Assembly (NCBI GenBank): GCA_041748175.1
Contig: JBGTDU010000023.1
Coordinates: 1-5,497 of the forward strand
Length of the DNA stretch: 5,497 nt
From: JAHEJB01 sp041748175
Lineage (GTDB): Bacteria; Bacteroidota; Rhodothermia; Rhodothermales; Rubricoccaceae
Direction: 5' to 3'
A program made the translations under genes and the position numbers. Below, piece by piece: positions 1 to 5,497 of this stretch. Position 1 is the first letter of the stretch, and the number at the start of each line of letters is the position of its first letter. A model generated the notes under the pieces. It searched no databases. It had not been told where the DNA came from and worked only from the letters and a program-made list of their open reading frames with translations.

Positions 1-851
1 GCAATCGCCTCGACGAAGTACTTCTGAGCGAAGAGATAGACGACGATGACGGGGATGACCGTGATTGCCGACGCCGCCATCAGCGTGCTTACTGTCGTGA
101 AGAATTCTCCGCGGAATTGCGCGAGCGCGAGGGGAAGGGTCTGCTTTTCTAGCGAATTCACAAAGATCAGCGGACCAAACAGATCATTCCAGGACTCGAT
201 GAAGGTAAAAATTCCGACAGCGGCCAGTGCCGGTTTAGTTTGTGGCAACATGACCCGTAAAAAAATCTGAAACCGGTTCGCCCCGTCCACAAGCGCAGCA
301 TCCTCCAATTCGCGTGGAACAGTTTTAAAAGCCTGGCGCATCAGGAAGGTTCCGAAGACCGGCGTGAATGCCCGGGGCACCCACAGCGGATAAAAGGTAT
401 CTATCCACCCGATTTTCTGAAACAACAGATATTGCGGCAATACATAGACGATGCTCGGCACGATCGCCGTCGCAAGAATAAAGAGGAAGGCGATGTTCTT
501 TCCGGGAAACTCTAGGCGCGCAAAAGCATATCCCGCCAGCGATGACACCACGAGCACGCCGCTCACGCTGAGCGCGGCCAACATCACGCTGTTCATAAAG
601 AACGGACGCACCGCATCCCACGCCTCCAAAAAATTCGACGGCCGTGCATCCGCGACGTAAAGCGCGACCGGGTTTTGGGCGATCTCTACTTCGGACTTCA
701 ACGCGGTGACCATCATCCAGAGCAGCGGATACAGTGTGATAAACGCGATCAGGCACACGAGCAGGAATATCAGCGTCCGATAGGCGAGGGGCGACGGTTT
801 CGGCCCCGCCCACCAGGGCCGGTGCAGTATGCTGGCCGCGGTCGCTGTCAT
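1..851 (-). CDS. CUT1-type sugar ABC transporter permease, UgpE/MalG-like (C-terminus cut by window edge)
   Basis: This is the second inner-membrane channel subunit of a carbohydrate ABC importer. The frame is open from the ATG at 851-849 to the left edge, giving 283 complete codons without a stop. Visible hydrophobic segments lie at about residues 25-49, 87-108, 119-141, 153-173, 206-226 and 258-276, the six-helix pattern of this family. The cytoplasmic EAA loop, which docks onto the ATPase, reads EDAALVDGANRF...VMLP at residues 183-203 and keeps the conserved glycine (G190). The C-terminal stretch QKYFVEAI corresponds to the usual QRYFVEGI, after which MalG-like proteins normally end within about ten residues, so very little is missing. 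It follows the first permease by 39 bp and is very probably cotranscribed with it. The start is supported by a GAAGGTG ribosome binding site 5 nt upstream. The transported sugar cannot be told from the sequence. Confidence 0.93.
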   Translation of the reverse strand, partial: MTATAASILHRPWWAGPKPSPLAYRTLIFLLVCLIAFITLYPLLWMMVTALKSEVEIAQNPVALYVADARPSNFLEAWDAVRPFFMNSVMLAALSVSGVLVVSSLAGYAFARLEFPGKNIAFLFILATAIVPSIVYVLPQYLLFQKIGWIDTFYPLWVPRAFTPVFGTFLMRQAFKTVPRELEDAALVDGANRFQIFLRVMLPQTKPALAAVGIFTFIESWNDLFGPLIFVNSLEKQTLPLALAQFRGEFFTTVSTLMAASAITVIPVIVVYLFAQKYFVEAI

Positions 852-856
852 TTCAA

Positions 857-863
857 CACCTTC
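857..863 (-). promoter_or_regulatory. Ribosome binding site of the second permease
   Basis: The minus strand reads GAAGGTG, 5 nt before the ATG at 851. The match to the Shine-Dalgarno consensus is moderate, but it fixes the start of a gene that follows its neighbour by 39 bp. The GGTG end could pair with CACC 7 nt upstream (the whole element is 857-871), giving a weak 4-bp hairpin over the site. Confidence 0.6.
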
Positions 864-890
864 GGGCGGTGGCACTGTCGGGAGAAATGC

Positions 891-1832
891 TCAGGTTCCA
901 TAGAACACCCAGCGCTTTTGCAGCCGCCACTGGAAGAACGTGACCAAACCAATGATAAGGAAAAGCACCCATGCCATTGCCGACGCGTAGCCTATGCGGC
1001 CGAAAGTGAAGGCGGTCTGGTAGAGGTAGTAAATTAGAATGTTGGTTGCGTTCCCGGGTCCGCCGCCAGTCATCACGTAAATAATCGCGAAGACCTGAAA
1101 CGACATGATGAACTGGACGATGATGACGAAGAAAAGATGCGGGGTAAGCAAAGGCAGCGTAATCGAACAGAATTGGCGCCAGCGGCCGGCGCGGTCGAGC
1201 AGTGCAGCTTCGTAGAGCGACGTTGGGATGTTCTGCAGCCCGGCGAGGAGAATGACCATCGGATAACCCATCCCTTGCCAAACCGCGACGACGATGACCG
1301 CCGGCATGGCGAAATTCAAATCGGTTAGCCAGTTTGGGCCGTCGATCCCGAAATTCGCCAGTATGCTGTTAAGCGTTCCGTCGGGTGCATAGAACTCCGA
1401 CCAGACAAGTCCGATAGCGACCGCGCTAGTCACATAGGGCGTGAAGAGCACGGTGCGGAACAGCGTCCGGCCAATCAGCTTCGGCGTCTCCAGCAGGACG
1501 GCTAGGAATAATGCGACTACAACGGTGAGTGGAACGGCACCCAGCGTGAAAATGACTGTGTTCCAGAGGGTCTTTTCGAACAGCGGGTCGCGCGTCAGTC
1601 GGCTATAGTTTCCAAGCCCTATCCAGCTGGCCTGGGTAAGCCCGTCCCAATCCGTAAATGAGACGAACAGCGAAGCGATGATTGGGCCGATCTGGAGTGT
1701 TACGATCCCAATCATCACCGGCGCTATAAACAGCCACCCCGTCCAATTACTTTCAAATTGTCGCTTTGTTCGGCGGCGCGGGGCCGCCGAGCTTGCCGTA
1801 ACACGATCGGGAGGGCTCTGTGTATTGCCCAC
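891..1832 (-). CDS. CUT1-type sugar ABC transporter permease, UgpA/MalF-like
   Basis: This 313-residue protein is the first channel subunit of the carbohydrate importer. A basic N-terminal tail (RRRTKRQ near residues 19-25) precedes helices at about 32-58, 90-115, 125-145, 174-198, 231-253 and 281-302. Family hallmarks include GWLFIAPVMIG in helix 1, GLGNY near 72-76, RTVLFTPYVTSAVAIGLVW at 126-144, and MTGGGPGNAT at 254-263. The EAA loop is at 208-227 and reads EAALLDRAGRWRQF followed by ITLPLL. The invariant-looking glycine of the usual DGA is arginine here (R214). The length is typical for the family. The start is GTG at 1832-1830, chosen because a GAGGAG site lies 6 nt upstream and no better start is near. 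It begins 10 bp after the binding-protein stop, so the two are almost certainly cotranscribed and perhaps translationally coupled. Family assignment is secure; substrate is unknown. Confidence 0.95.
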   Translation of the reverse strand: MGNTQSPPDRVTASSAAPRRRTKRQFESNWTGWLFIAPVMIGIVTLQIGPIIASLFVSFTDWDGLTQASWIGLGNYSRLTRDPLFEKTLWNTVIFTLGAVPLTVVVALFLAVLLETPKLIGRTLFRTVLFTPYVTSAVAIGLVWSEFYAPDGTLNSILANFGIDGPNWLTDLNFAMPAVIVVAVWQGMGYPMVILLAGLQNIPTSLYEAALLDRAGRWRQFCSITLPLLTPHLFFVIIVQFIMSFQVFAIIYVMTGGGPGNATNILIYYLYQTAFTFGRIGYASAMAWVLFLIIGLVTFFQWRLQKRWVFYGT

Positions 1833-1838
1833 TCCGTA

Positions 1839-1844
1839 CTCCTC
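1839..1844 (-). promoter_or_regulatory. Ribosome binding site of the first permease, overlapping the upstream stop codon
   Basis: The minus strand reads TGAGGAGTACGGAGTG. The GAGGAG core shares two bases with the TGA stop of the binding-protein gene and lies 6 nt before the GTG start. This arrangement decides the GTG start and suggests that ribosomes finishing the binding protein help initiate the permease. Confidence 0.8.
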
Positions 1845-3111
1845 AGCCCTCCTGCAGCAGGGAGTCGATCTGTTCCTTGACGCTGCCTAGAGCCTCTTCC
1901 GCACTCATCTGGCCCGTATAGACCAACTCAAGCAGCGGACGGTAAAGCGCGACTGCCTCCGCAGTGGCGATCGTCGAGTTGACGCTGTTCTGGTGCGCCG
2001 CAGCTTCCGCCAGTATTGACAGCGACGGGTCGAGCTTCTCCGCCGCCGCACGGTTCACCGGAACGAAGACATTCTTTTCGGCGAAAGCACTACCGCCTTC
2101 CTCACTGGATAGAGCGTGAAGGAACTCCCAGGCGGCATCCTTCTGATCCGCGGCTTCGGGAACCACGAAAATCACCATGCTGCCTTCCTGCACCTGGTTC
2201 ACATTTCCAGGAAATGGCGCAATTCCCCACTCGAAGTCCTGCACGGTCTCGGAGTACTGGGCGACATCGCCCATTGTCCCCGATACCATCGCCAATTCTC
2301 CGCTCGCAAACATATTGTATTCGACGTTTGGAGTCTGGATCTCTCCCCATTCGGGCTGGACCCCATGCACGAGAGTAAGGTCGGCCAGCCATTGGATCGC
2401 TTCGACATTCGGGCTGTTCGCAAGCGTGAAGTCACGGCCGTCTTCGGAGAAGATGCCCTCGCCCCCATTATTCACCGCAAACGTCTGCTCACTGCCTGTA
2501 TCGTGGATGAACAGCGCCCCATAACGATCCTCGTTCGTCAGCGCTTTCGCCGCTTCAAGAAAGTCGTCCCATGTCCAGCCCTCCATCGTCCAGGTGTCGG
2601 GCGGCAGGTCCAGGCCAGCCTCCTCAAAGGCTGTCTTGTTATAGTACACTACCCGAGGGGAAACGCCGATCACTACACCGATATGGCCGCTGGGGAGTTG
2701 GGTGAAATTCCAGACCTCCTGGAAATAGTCGTCGATATTGAAATCCGACGCTTCGATCAACGGCGTAAGGTCCGTCAGCTGCTGCTTGTCCGCCATCTCA
2801 CGCAGAAAATCGTCATTGAGCCGCATGACGTCGGGCGGATTGCCGCTCGCCAGCAAGACCCTGAATCGGGTCTGGTAGTCGCTGAATTGCACGTTGCCCT
2901 GAGCATCGATGTCGATGCCGCGCGAACTCTCGTAATTCGCGAGGAACTCGTCGTAGATGTCGTTAACAATTGGCGCGCTGTTCCAGTTCGCGAACGTGAA
3001 CGCACTGCCATCCTGAGCCATGGCGTGGCTGCCGACGAACAGCAAACCAACCGTCGCCGCAGAGATGCGGAGTAAGTTCCTACGAGAGTGCTTCGATAGA
3101 TTGGAAATCAT
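1843..3111 (-). CDS. Extracellular sugar-binding protein (family 1 SBP) of an ABC importer, Tat-type signal
   Basis: This 422-residue periplasmic receptor delivers a carbohydrate to the two downstream permeases. The N-terminus has a twin-arginine signal, SRRNLLR at residues 9-15, a hydrophobic stretch at about 16-28, and a likely cleavage after AMA at 30-32. The mature part shows family-1 binding-protein features: FANWN near 40-44, the ASGNPPDVMRLND segment at 88-100, VVYYNKTAFEEAGLDLPPDTW at 154-174, WTWDDFLEAAKALT at 179-192, a region around FASGELAMVSGTMGD at 268-282, FEWGIAPFPG at 293-302, and AAWEFLHALSSEEGG at 326-340. Length is normal for the family. The frame stays open upstream to 3261, which would add 50 residues and overlap the regulator gene. 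I chose 3111 because a GGAAGGAG ribosome site lies 7 nt before it and the signal peptide begins there. The ligand cannot be predicted from sequence alone. Confidence 0.95.
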   Translation of the reverse strand: MISNLSKHSRRNLLRISAATVGLLFVGSHAMAQDGSAFTFANWNSAPIVNDIYDEFLANYESSRGIDIDAQGNVQFSDYQTRFRVLLASGNPPDVMRLNDDFLREMADKQQLTDLTPLIEASDFNIDDYFQEVWNFTQLPSGHIGVVIGVSPRVVYYNKTAFEEAGLDLPPDTWTMEGWTWDDFLEAAKALTNEDRYGALFIHDTGSEQTFAVNNGGEGIFSEDGRDFTLANSPNVEAIQWLADLTLVHGVQPEWGEIQTPNVEYNMFASGELAMVSGTMGDVAQYSETVQDFEWGIAPFPGNVNQVQEGSMVIFVVPEAADQKDAAWEFLHALSSEEGGSAFAEKNVFVPVNRAAAEKLDPSLSILAEAAAHQNSVNSTIATAEAVALYRPLLELVYTGQMSAEEALGSVKEQIDSLLQEG

Positions 3112-3118
3112 GATGTTT

Positions 3119-3126
3119 CTCCTTCC
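3119..3126 (-). promoter_or_regulatory. Strong ribosome binding site of the sugar-binding protein
   Basis: The minus strand carries GGAAGGAG 7 nt before the ATG at 3111. It is the best Shine-Dalgarno match in the window, fits the high expression usual for periplasmic binding proteins, and rules against the longer open frame that starts at 3261. Confidence 0.88.
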
Positions 3127-3171
3127 ATGATGTTGATGATTGCGGCCGCATATCCGTTCAGCGACCATTTT

Positions 3172-3190
3172 CCTGGACCTCAAGGCCAGG
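3172..3190 (-). other. Small hairpin in the leader between the regulator and the binding-protein gene
   Basis: In the 124-bp gap between genes (3112-3235) the minus strand reads CCTGGCCTTGAGGTCCAGG. It can fold as a 7-bp stem (CCTGG CC with GG CCAGG, one bulged T) around a TTGA loop. On the transcribed strand it is followed by AAAA rather than a T run, so it does not look like an intrinsic terminator. It could be an mRNA stabilising or processing element ahead of the binding protein, or chance. I found no convincing -35/-10 pair in this gap. Confidence 0.35.
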
Positions 3191-3235
3191 TTTCCTTCGT
3201 GGAACGCTTTTCTAAGGCGCAACGCTTCTTGAACT

Positions 3236-3994
3236 TTACGTGCCATCTCTAGCCGCGCCAAGCCATCCGGCGGCTCTCGCTCTCATCTGCCTGACGAAGT
3301 CTTCACAGCCATTGCTGACGTGCCGCTTGACGATTTCCGCCGCGGCCTGTGCATTCCGAGCGTGCGCCGCCTCGATCAGTTCCCGATGCTCCTTGGCCAT
3401 GCTGTCCTTGCGTTCATCCGAAAAGCCAAGCTCCAGCCGCAGGGTCCTCAATAGATCGAGATGGTTTTCGATCGTTGCGGCGATCACCTCGTTCCGCGCG
3501 AAACTGTCGAGCGTCCAGTGGAACAGAGAATTTGCAGCGATGATCGATTCGAGTTCTCCGAGCTCCACATATTCTTCGTAAAGATCTTGGATGATCACAA
3601 GACGCTCGAGCACTGCTGCCGTCATAAGCACAACACTCTTGGCAGAGATATGAGACGCCAAAACACACCGCATGTCATGCAGTTGCAGAATGAAACTCTC
3701 GTCGACTCCCCGCACCCAGGCGCCACGGTTCGGTGTGATGGTGACCAACCCCTCTCCCGCGAGTTTTTGCAGCGCTTCACGGATTGGCACCGGGCTGATG
3801 TCATACATCTGAGCCAGCTCCGTAGCCTTAAGGCGGGAGCCCGACGCGATTCTGCCCGTGATGATGTCACGTCGGATGATGTTGTGGACCCGCAAATAGC
3901 TCGTTTGCCGAACACTCGTCGATACTTTGCGAATCTCATCGGCCAATTCTTGCCTGATCAATGCAACCGAGCGCGATTTCATCATGGCAGTCAT
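3236..3994 (-). CDS. GntR-family transcriptional regulator, FadR subfamily (FCD domain)
   Basis: This 252-residue cytoplasmic DNA-binding protein is the likely local regulator of the cluster. The winged helix-turn-helix spans about residues 34-97, with RRDIITGRIASGSRLKATELA, then SPVPIREALQKLAGEGLV and the wing TPNRGAWV. The C-terminal all-helical FCD ligand-binding domain covers about 103-240. Three histidines fit the family's metal site: H159 in NSLFHW, H203 in EHRELIEA and H225 in KRHV. The position four before H159, often Asp in this family, is Asn (N155). Relatives bind organic acids, aldonates or sugar derivatives; the effector here is unknown. The ATG at 3994 is the farthest upstream start and has no clear ribosome site; ATGs at 3985 and 3982 are alternatives. 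It lies 21 bp after the hydrolase gene and 124 bp before the binding-protein ATG, in the same direction, so cotranscription with either side is plausible. Confidence 0.93.
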   Translation of the reverse strand: MTAMMKSRSVALIRQELADEIRKVSTSVRQTSYLRVHNIIRRDIITGRIASGSRLKATELAQMYDISPVPIREALQKLAGEGLVTITPNRGAWVRGVDESFILQLHDMRCVLASHISAKSVVLMTAAVLERLVIIQDLYEEYVELGELESIIAANSLFHWTLDSFARNEVIAATIENHLDLLRTLRLELGFSDERKDSMAKEHRELIEAAHARNAQAAAEIVKRHVSNGCEDFVRQMRARAAGWLGAARDGT

Positions 3995-4019
3995 TATATC
4001 TTGTTCAATTGGAGATCAA
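3993..4019 (-). promoter_or_regulatory. Possible sigma-70-like promoter for the regulator gene
   Basis: The minus strand has TTGATC (4019-4014), 15 nt, then a perfect TATAAT (3998-3993). The spacing is two bases short of optimal. The -35 overlaps the hydrolase stop codon and the -10 overlaps the ATG at 3994. If it works, transcription would begin near 3986 and the protein would start at the ATG at 3985 or 3982 with almost no leader. AT-rich intergenic sequence makes chance matches likely, so this is tentative. Confidence 0.25.
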
Positions 4020-5497
4020 TTTGCGCTCCTTATTATTACCACTTCATGATCTGAGATCGAAGGTACTTCGAATGACAACCGGCCGGCCTTCGCATGGGCT
4101 TGCACACTGATGTTGGCAACTCTTAGTTCCACTTGCTGTTCCTTGAAGCCGTCGTCGGACGCGCCAACCTCCACCTTCACTGGCCCGATTGGAATGATGG
4201 TCTCCTGGCGGCCCGGACCCTTGCCGGCAATTAGCCTGTTGTTAAGGTGAAGAACGATCCTATCGCCCTGCCGATATGGCGTCGCACTAATCTGTCCATA
4301 GGTTCCCTCGAGCGCGACCAGCGGCTGGCCCAGTACCTCGTCGACCGCATTGGTCAACAGCATGGCGTGCTCGAAGCTGCCGTCGCGAGCGTAGCAGCGA
4401 TCCACATCGGCAAAGAACCAGATCAGCTTGGAGCCGTTCGGACCCATCCTGGCAGCGATGGCCGGAATGTCGGTCGACGATTCGCCCATATAAGAGGTTT
4501 CCGGGGGGAAGATCGGGAAATCGGGAATGTATGTCGAAATAACCGTGGTCTCGTCATCCACCTTGAAGACCGGCAGATAACCGCCAAACGGCAGCGTGTC
4601 TGTTCCGTCCAGACCTTTGAAGATCGCGTGGCGTTCAGCGGAAACCGATTTCTCGAGGTCGGGGTCATTTGGACCGTAGCATTCGCCGCGCAACGGGGGT
4701 GCAAGCCGCAAATAACTGTGGCGAAACCCGGTTTCCATGCTGTGCGTACGGGCGGGAATGCCCCCGATCCTCGCGTCTGTGAGCTTGACGCCGAAGAGAT
4801 CGCCCAATCCAAGCTCGGCACGTGGATCGCCGTTTTCGTCGTAAGCGCTGGTTTCCGAAGTCACGATGAGGGAGCCGCCTAATTCGGCAAAGGCTCTGAT
4901 CTCAGAGAGTTGCGCGTCGGACATTGCTGCCAGATTCGGGAGAACTAAGACCCGGAAGCGATCCGCGGCCCCTGCCAATCGGTCGGCATGTACCGGAAGG
5001 TAAGGTGTTCCTGCGCGGTCGAGCGCCTGCACGACGCCCCGATATGGCATCAGCGTGCGGTTTGCCGCGTCGTCTCTGCCGTGAAAGTCATGGTTGGTTT
5101 GTGACCACACCACACCGACATCCGCAATGGGCGCGCGCTGGACCAGGATATCCTGGTTGGCTTCGTGCCATTGAAAAATCGGCTCGGCCGTCTGGTATTG
5201 ACGGCGGTCGTCGTGGCAGGAGCCAATATGGTGCCACCAGGGTTGGATGCCGCCGGCGAAACCAGCCGAACTCCAAAGACGCACTTCGGCGGGAGGCATG
5301 CTCGACAACCGGAAAGCCGGATAGCCGAGTTGGTATTGCGGCGTGCTTTCCGGGATCAGTTTGTCCCATCCTAAGAGCTCGTGCAGCCGTTTTCCGACCT
5401 CCGTGTTCTGCGCGAATCCGTCGAACGCGTTCCGCCGCTGGTGGTCGAGCATGACGATCTCGCTCTCGGCGAGAATTCTCTCAAGATCGACAAATCT
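4016..5497 (-). CDS. Glycoside-hydrolase-like protein with GH42-type trimerisation domain (N-terminus missing)
   Basis: The frame is open from the right edge to the TGA at 4016, giving 493 visible residues. The Met at 5452 is internal, since 15 in-frame codons precede it. Numbering from that Met, residues 1-105 resemble the end of a TIM-barrel catalytic domain, with the aromatic and histidine-rich GGIQPWWHHIG at 68-77 and FQWHEAN at 93-99. Residues about 110-225 match the GH42 trimerisation / amidotransferase-like fold: DVGVVWS, a RVLVLPNLAAMSDAQLSEIRAF strand-helix, then LGGSLIVTSET. Residues 340-380 (KLIWFFADVD and the following helix) and 385-475 (IVLHLNNRL, then a beta-rich end) fit the closing part of the family. 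The protein is most like the poorly characterised GHL6/GH42-related group; a true beta-galactosidase activity is not established. It probably acts on the imported compound in the cytoplasm, but whether a signal peptide exists cannot be seen. It ends 21 bp before the regulator gene. Confidence 0.8.
   Translation of the reverse strand, partial: RFVDLERILAESEIVMLDHQRRNAFDGFAQNTEVGKRLHELLGWDKLIPESTPQYQLGYPAFRLSSMPPAEVRLWSSAGFAGGIQPWWHHIGSCHDDRRQYQTAEPIFQWHEANQDILVQRAPIADVGVVWSQTNHDFHGRDDAANRTLMPYRGVVQALDRAGTPYLPVHADRLAGAADRFRVLVLPNLAAMSDAQLSEIRAFAELGGSLIVTSETSAYDENGDPRAELGLGDLFGVKLTDARIGGIPARTHSMETGFRHSYLRLAPPLRGECYGPNDPDLEKSVSAERHAIFKGLDGTDTLPFGGYLPVFKVDDETTVISTYIPDFPIFPPETSYMGESSTDIPAIAARMGPNGSKLIWFFADVDRCYARDGSFEHAMLLTNAVDEVLGQPLVALEGTYGQISATPYRQGDRIVLHLNNRLIAGKGPGRQETIIPIGPVKVEVGASDDGFKEQQVELRVANISVQAHAKAGRLSFEVPSISDHEVVIIRSAN

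Noticed and set aside
325..813. A 162-codon minus-strand frame in the region of the second permease.
   Set aside because: The overlapping minus-strand frame from 851 to the left edge encodes a clear MalG-like permease with six helices and an EAA loop, whereas this one gives an Arg-rich product without membrane segments.
2116..3075. A 319-codon open frame on the plus strand, antisense to the sugar-binding protein gene.
   Set aside because: It lies entirely within a confident gene. Its product is rich in Arg, His and Val with no recognisable domain, and it has no ribosome site. Long antisense frames are expected opposite GC-rich coding sequence.
3172..3196. The intergenic hairpin read as an intrinsic terminator after the regulator gene.
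   Set aside because: On the transcribed minus strand it is followed by AAAATGG rather than a T run. The T-rich side lies on the plus strand, where no gene needs a terminator.
3112..3261. A 50-residue N-terminal extension of the sugar-binding protein, starting at the ATG at 3261 inside the regulator gene.
   Set aside because: It would bury the signal peptide, overlap the regulator gene by 26 bp and ignore the strong ribosome site before the ATG at 3111.
4247..4882. A 211-codon plus-strand open frame opposite the hydrolase-like gene.
   Set aside because: It is a mirror frame of a gene whose protein shows clear family motifs; the antisense product has no domain character and no start signal.
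5437..5452. The ATG at 5452 as the true start of the hydrolase-like protein.
   Set aside because: The frame continues open to the window edge with protein-like sequence (RFVDLERILAESEIV). There is no ribosome site before this ATG, and the visible part lacks the catalytic barrel expected upstream.

Overview
The window looks like chromosomal or megaplasmid DNA of a moderately GC-rich alphaproteobacterium, probably of the Hyphomicrobiales (Rhizobium/Mesorhizobium/Devosia-like). This is inferred from codon use, protein style and the gene set, not from a diagnostic marker. All five genes lie on the minus strand and are tightly packed, so the locus reads from right to left as one carbohydrate-utilisation cluster.

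Layout in the direction of transcription: (1) 5497-4016, the C-terminal 493 residues of a large glycoside-hydrolase-like protein with a GH42-type 'beta-galactosidase trimerisation' (glutamine-amidotransferase-like) domain, its N-terminus beyond the right edge; (2) 3994-3236, a FadR/FCD-type GntR transcription factor, 21 bp after the enzyme; (3) a 124-bp leader with a small hairpin and a strong ribosome binding site; (4) 3111-1843, a family-1 extracellular sugar-binding protein with a twin-arginine (Tat) type signal peptide; (5) 1832-891, a UgpA/MalF-like ABC permease starting at GTG, 10 bp after the binding protein; (6) 851-1, a UgpE/MalG-like ABC permease that leaves the left edge about ten residues short of its expected end.

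Working model (inference): the binding protein captures a sugar, oligosaccharide or glycoside in the periplasm. The two permeases form the channel of a CUT1-type importer. The GntR protein senses the ligand or a product of it, and the hydrolase-like protein acts on the imported compound. No transporter ATPase is seen. It could lie left of the window or be a shared MsmX/UgpC-type subunit encoded elsewhere. The substrate cannot be deduced from this sequence.

The architecture is ordinary for a rhizobial sugar-uptake locus, and I see no sign of mobile DNA, CRISPR, RNA genes or a defence system. The points worth a second look are the poorly characterised hydrolase family, an arginine in place of the conserved glycine in the EAA loop of the first permease, promoter-like hexamers overlapping the regulator's start codon, the Tat-type export signal, and the hairpin leader ahead of the binding protein.
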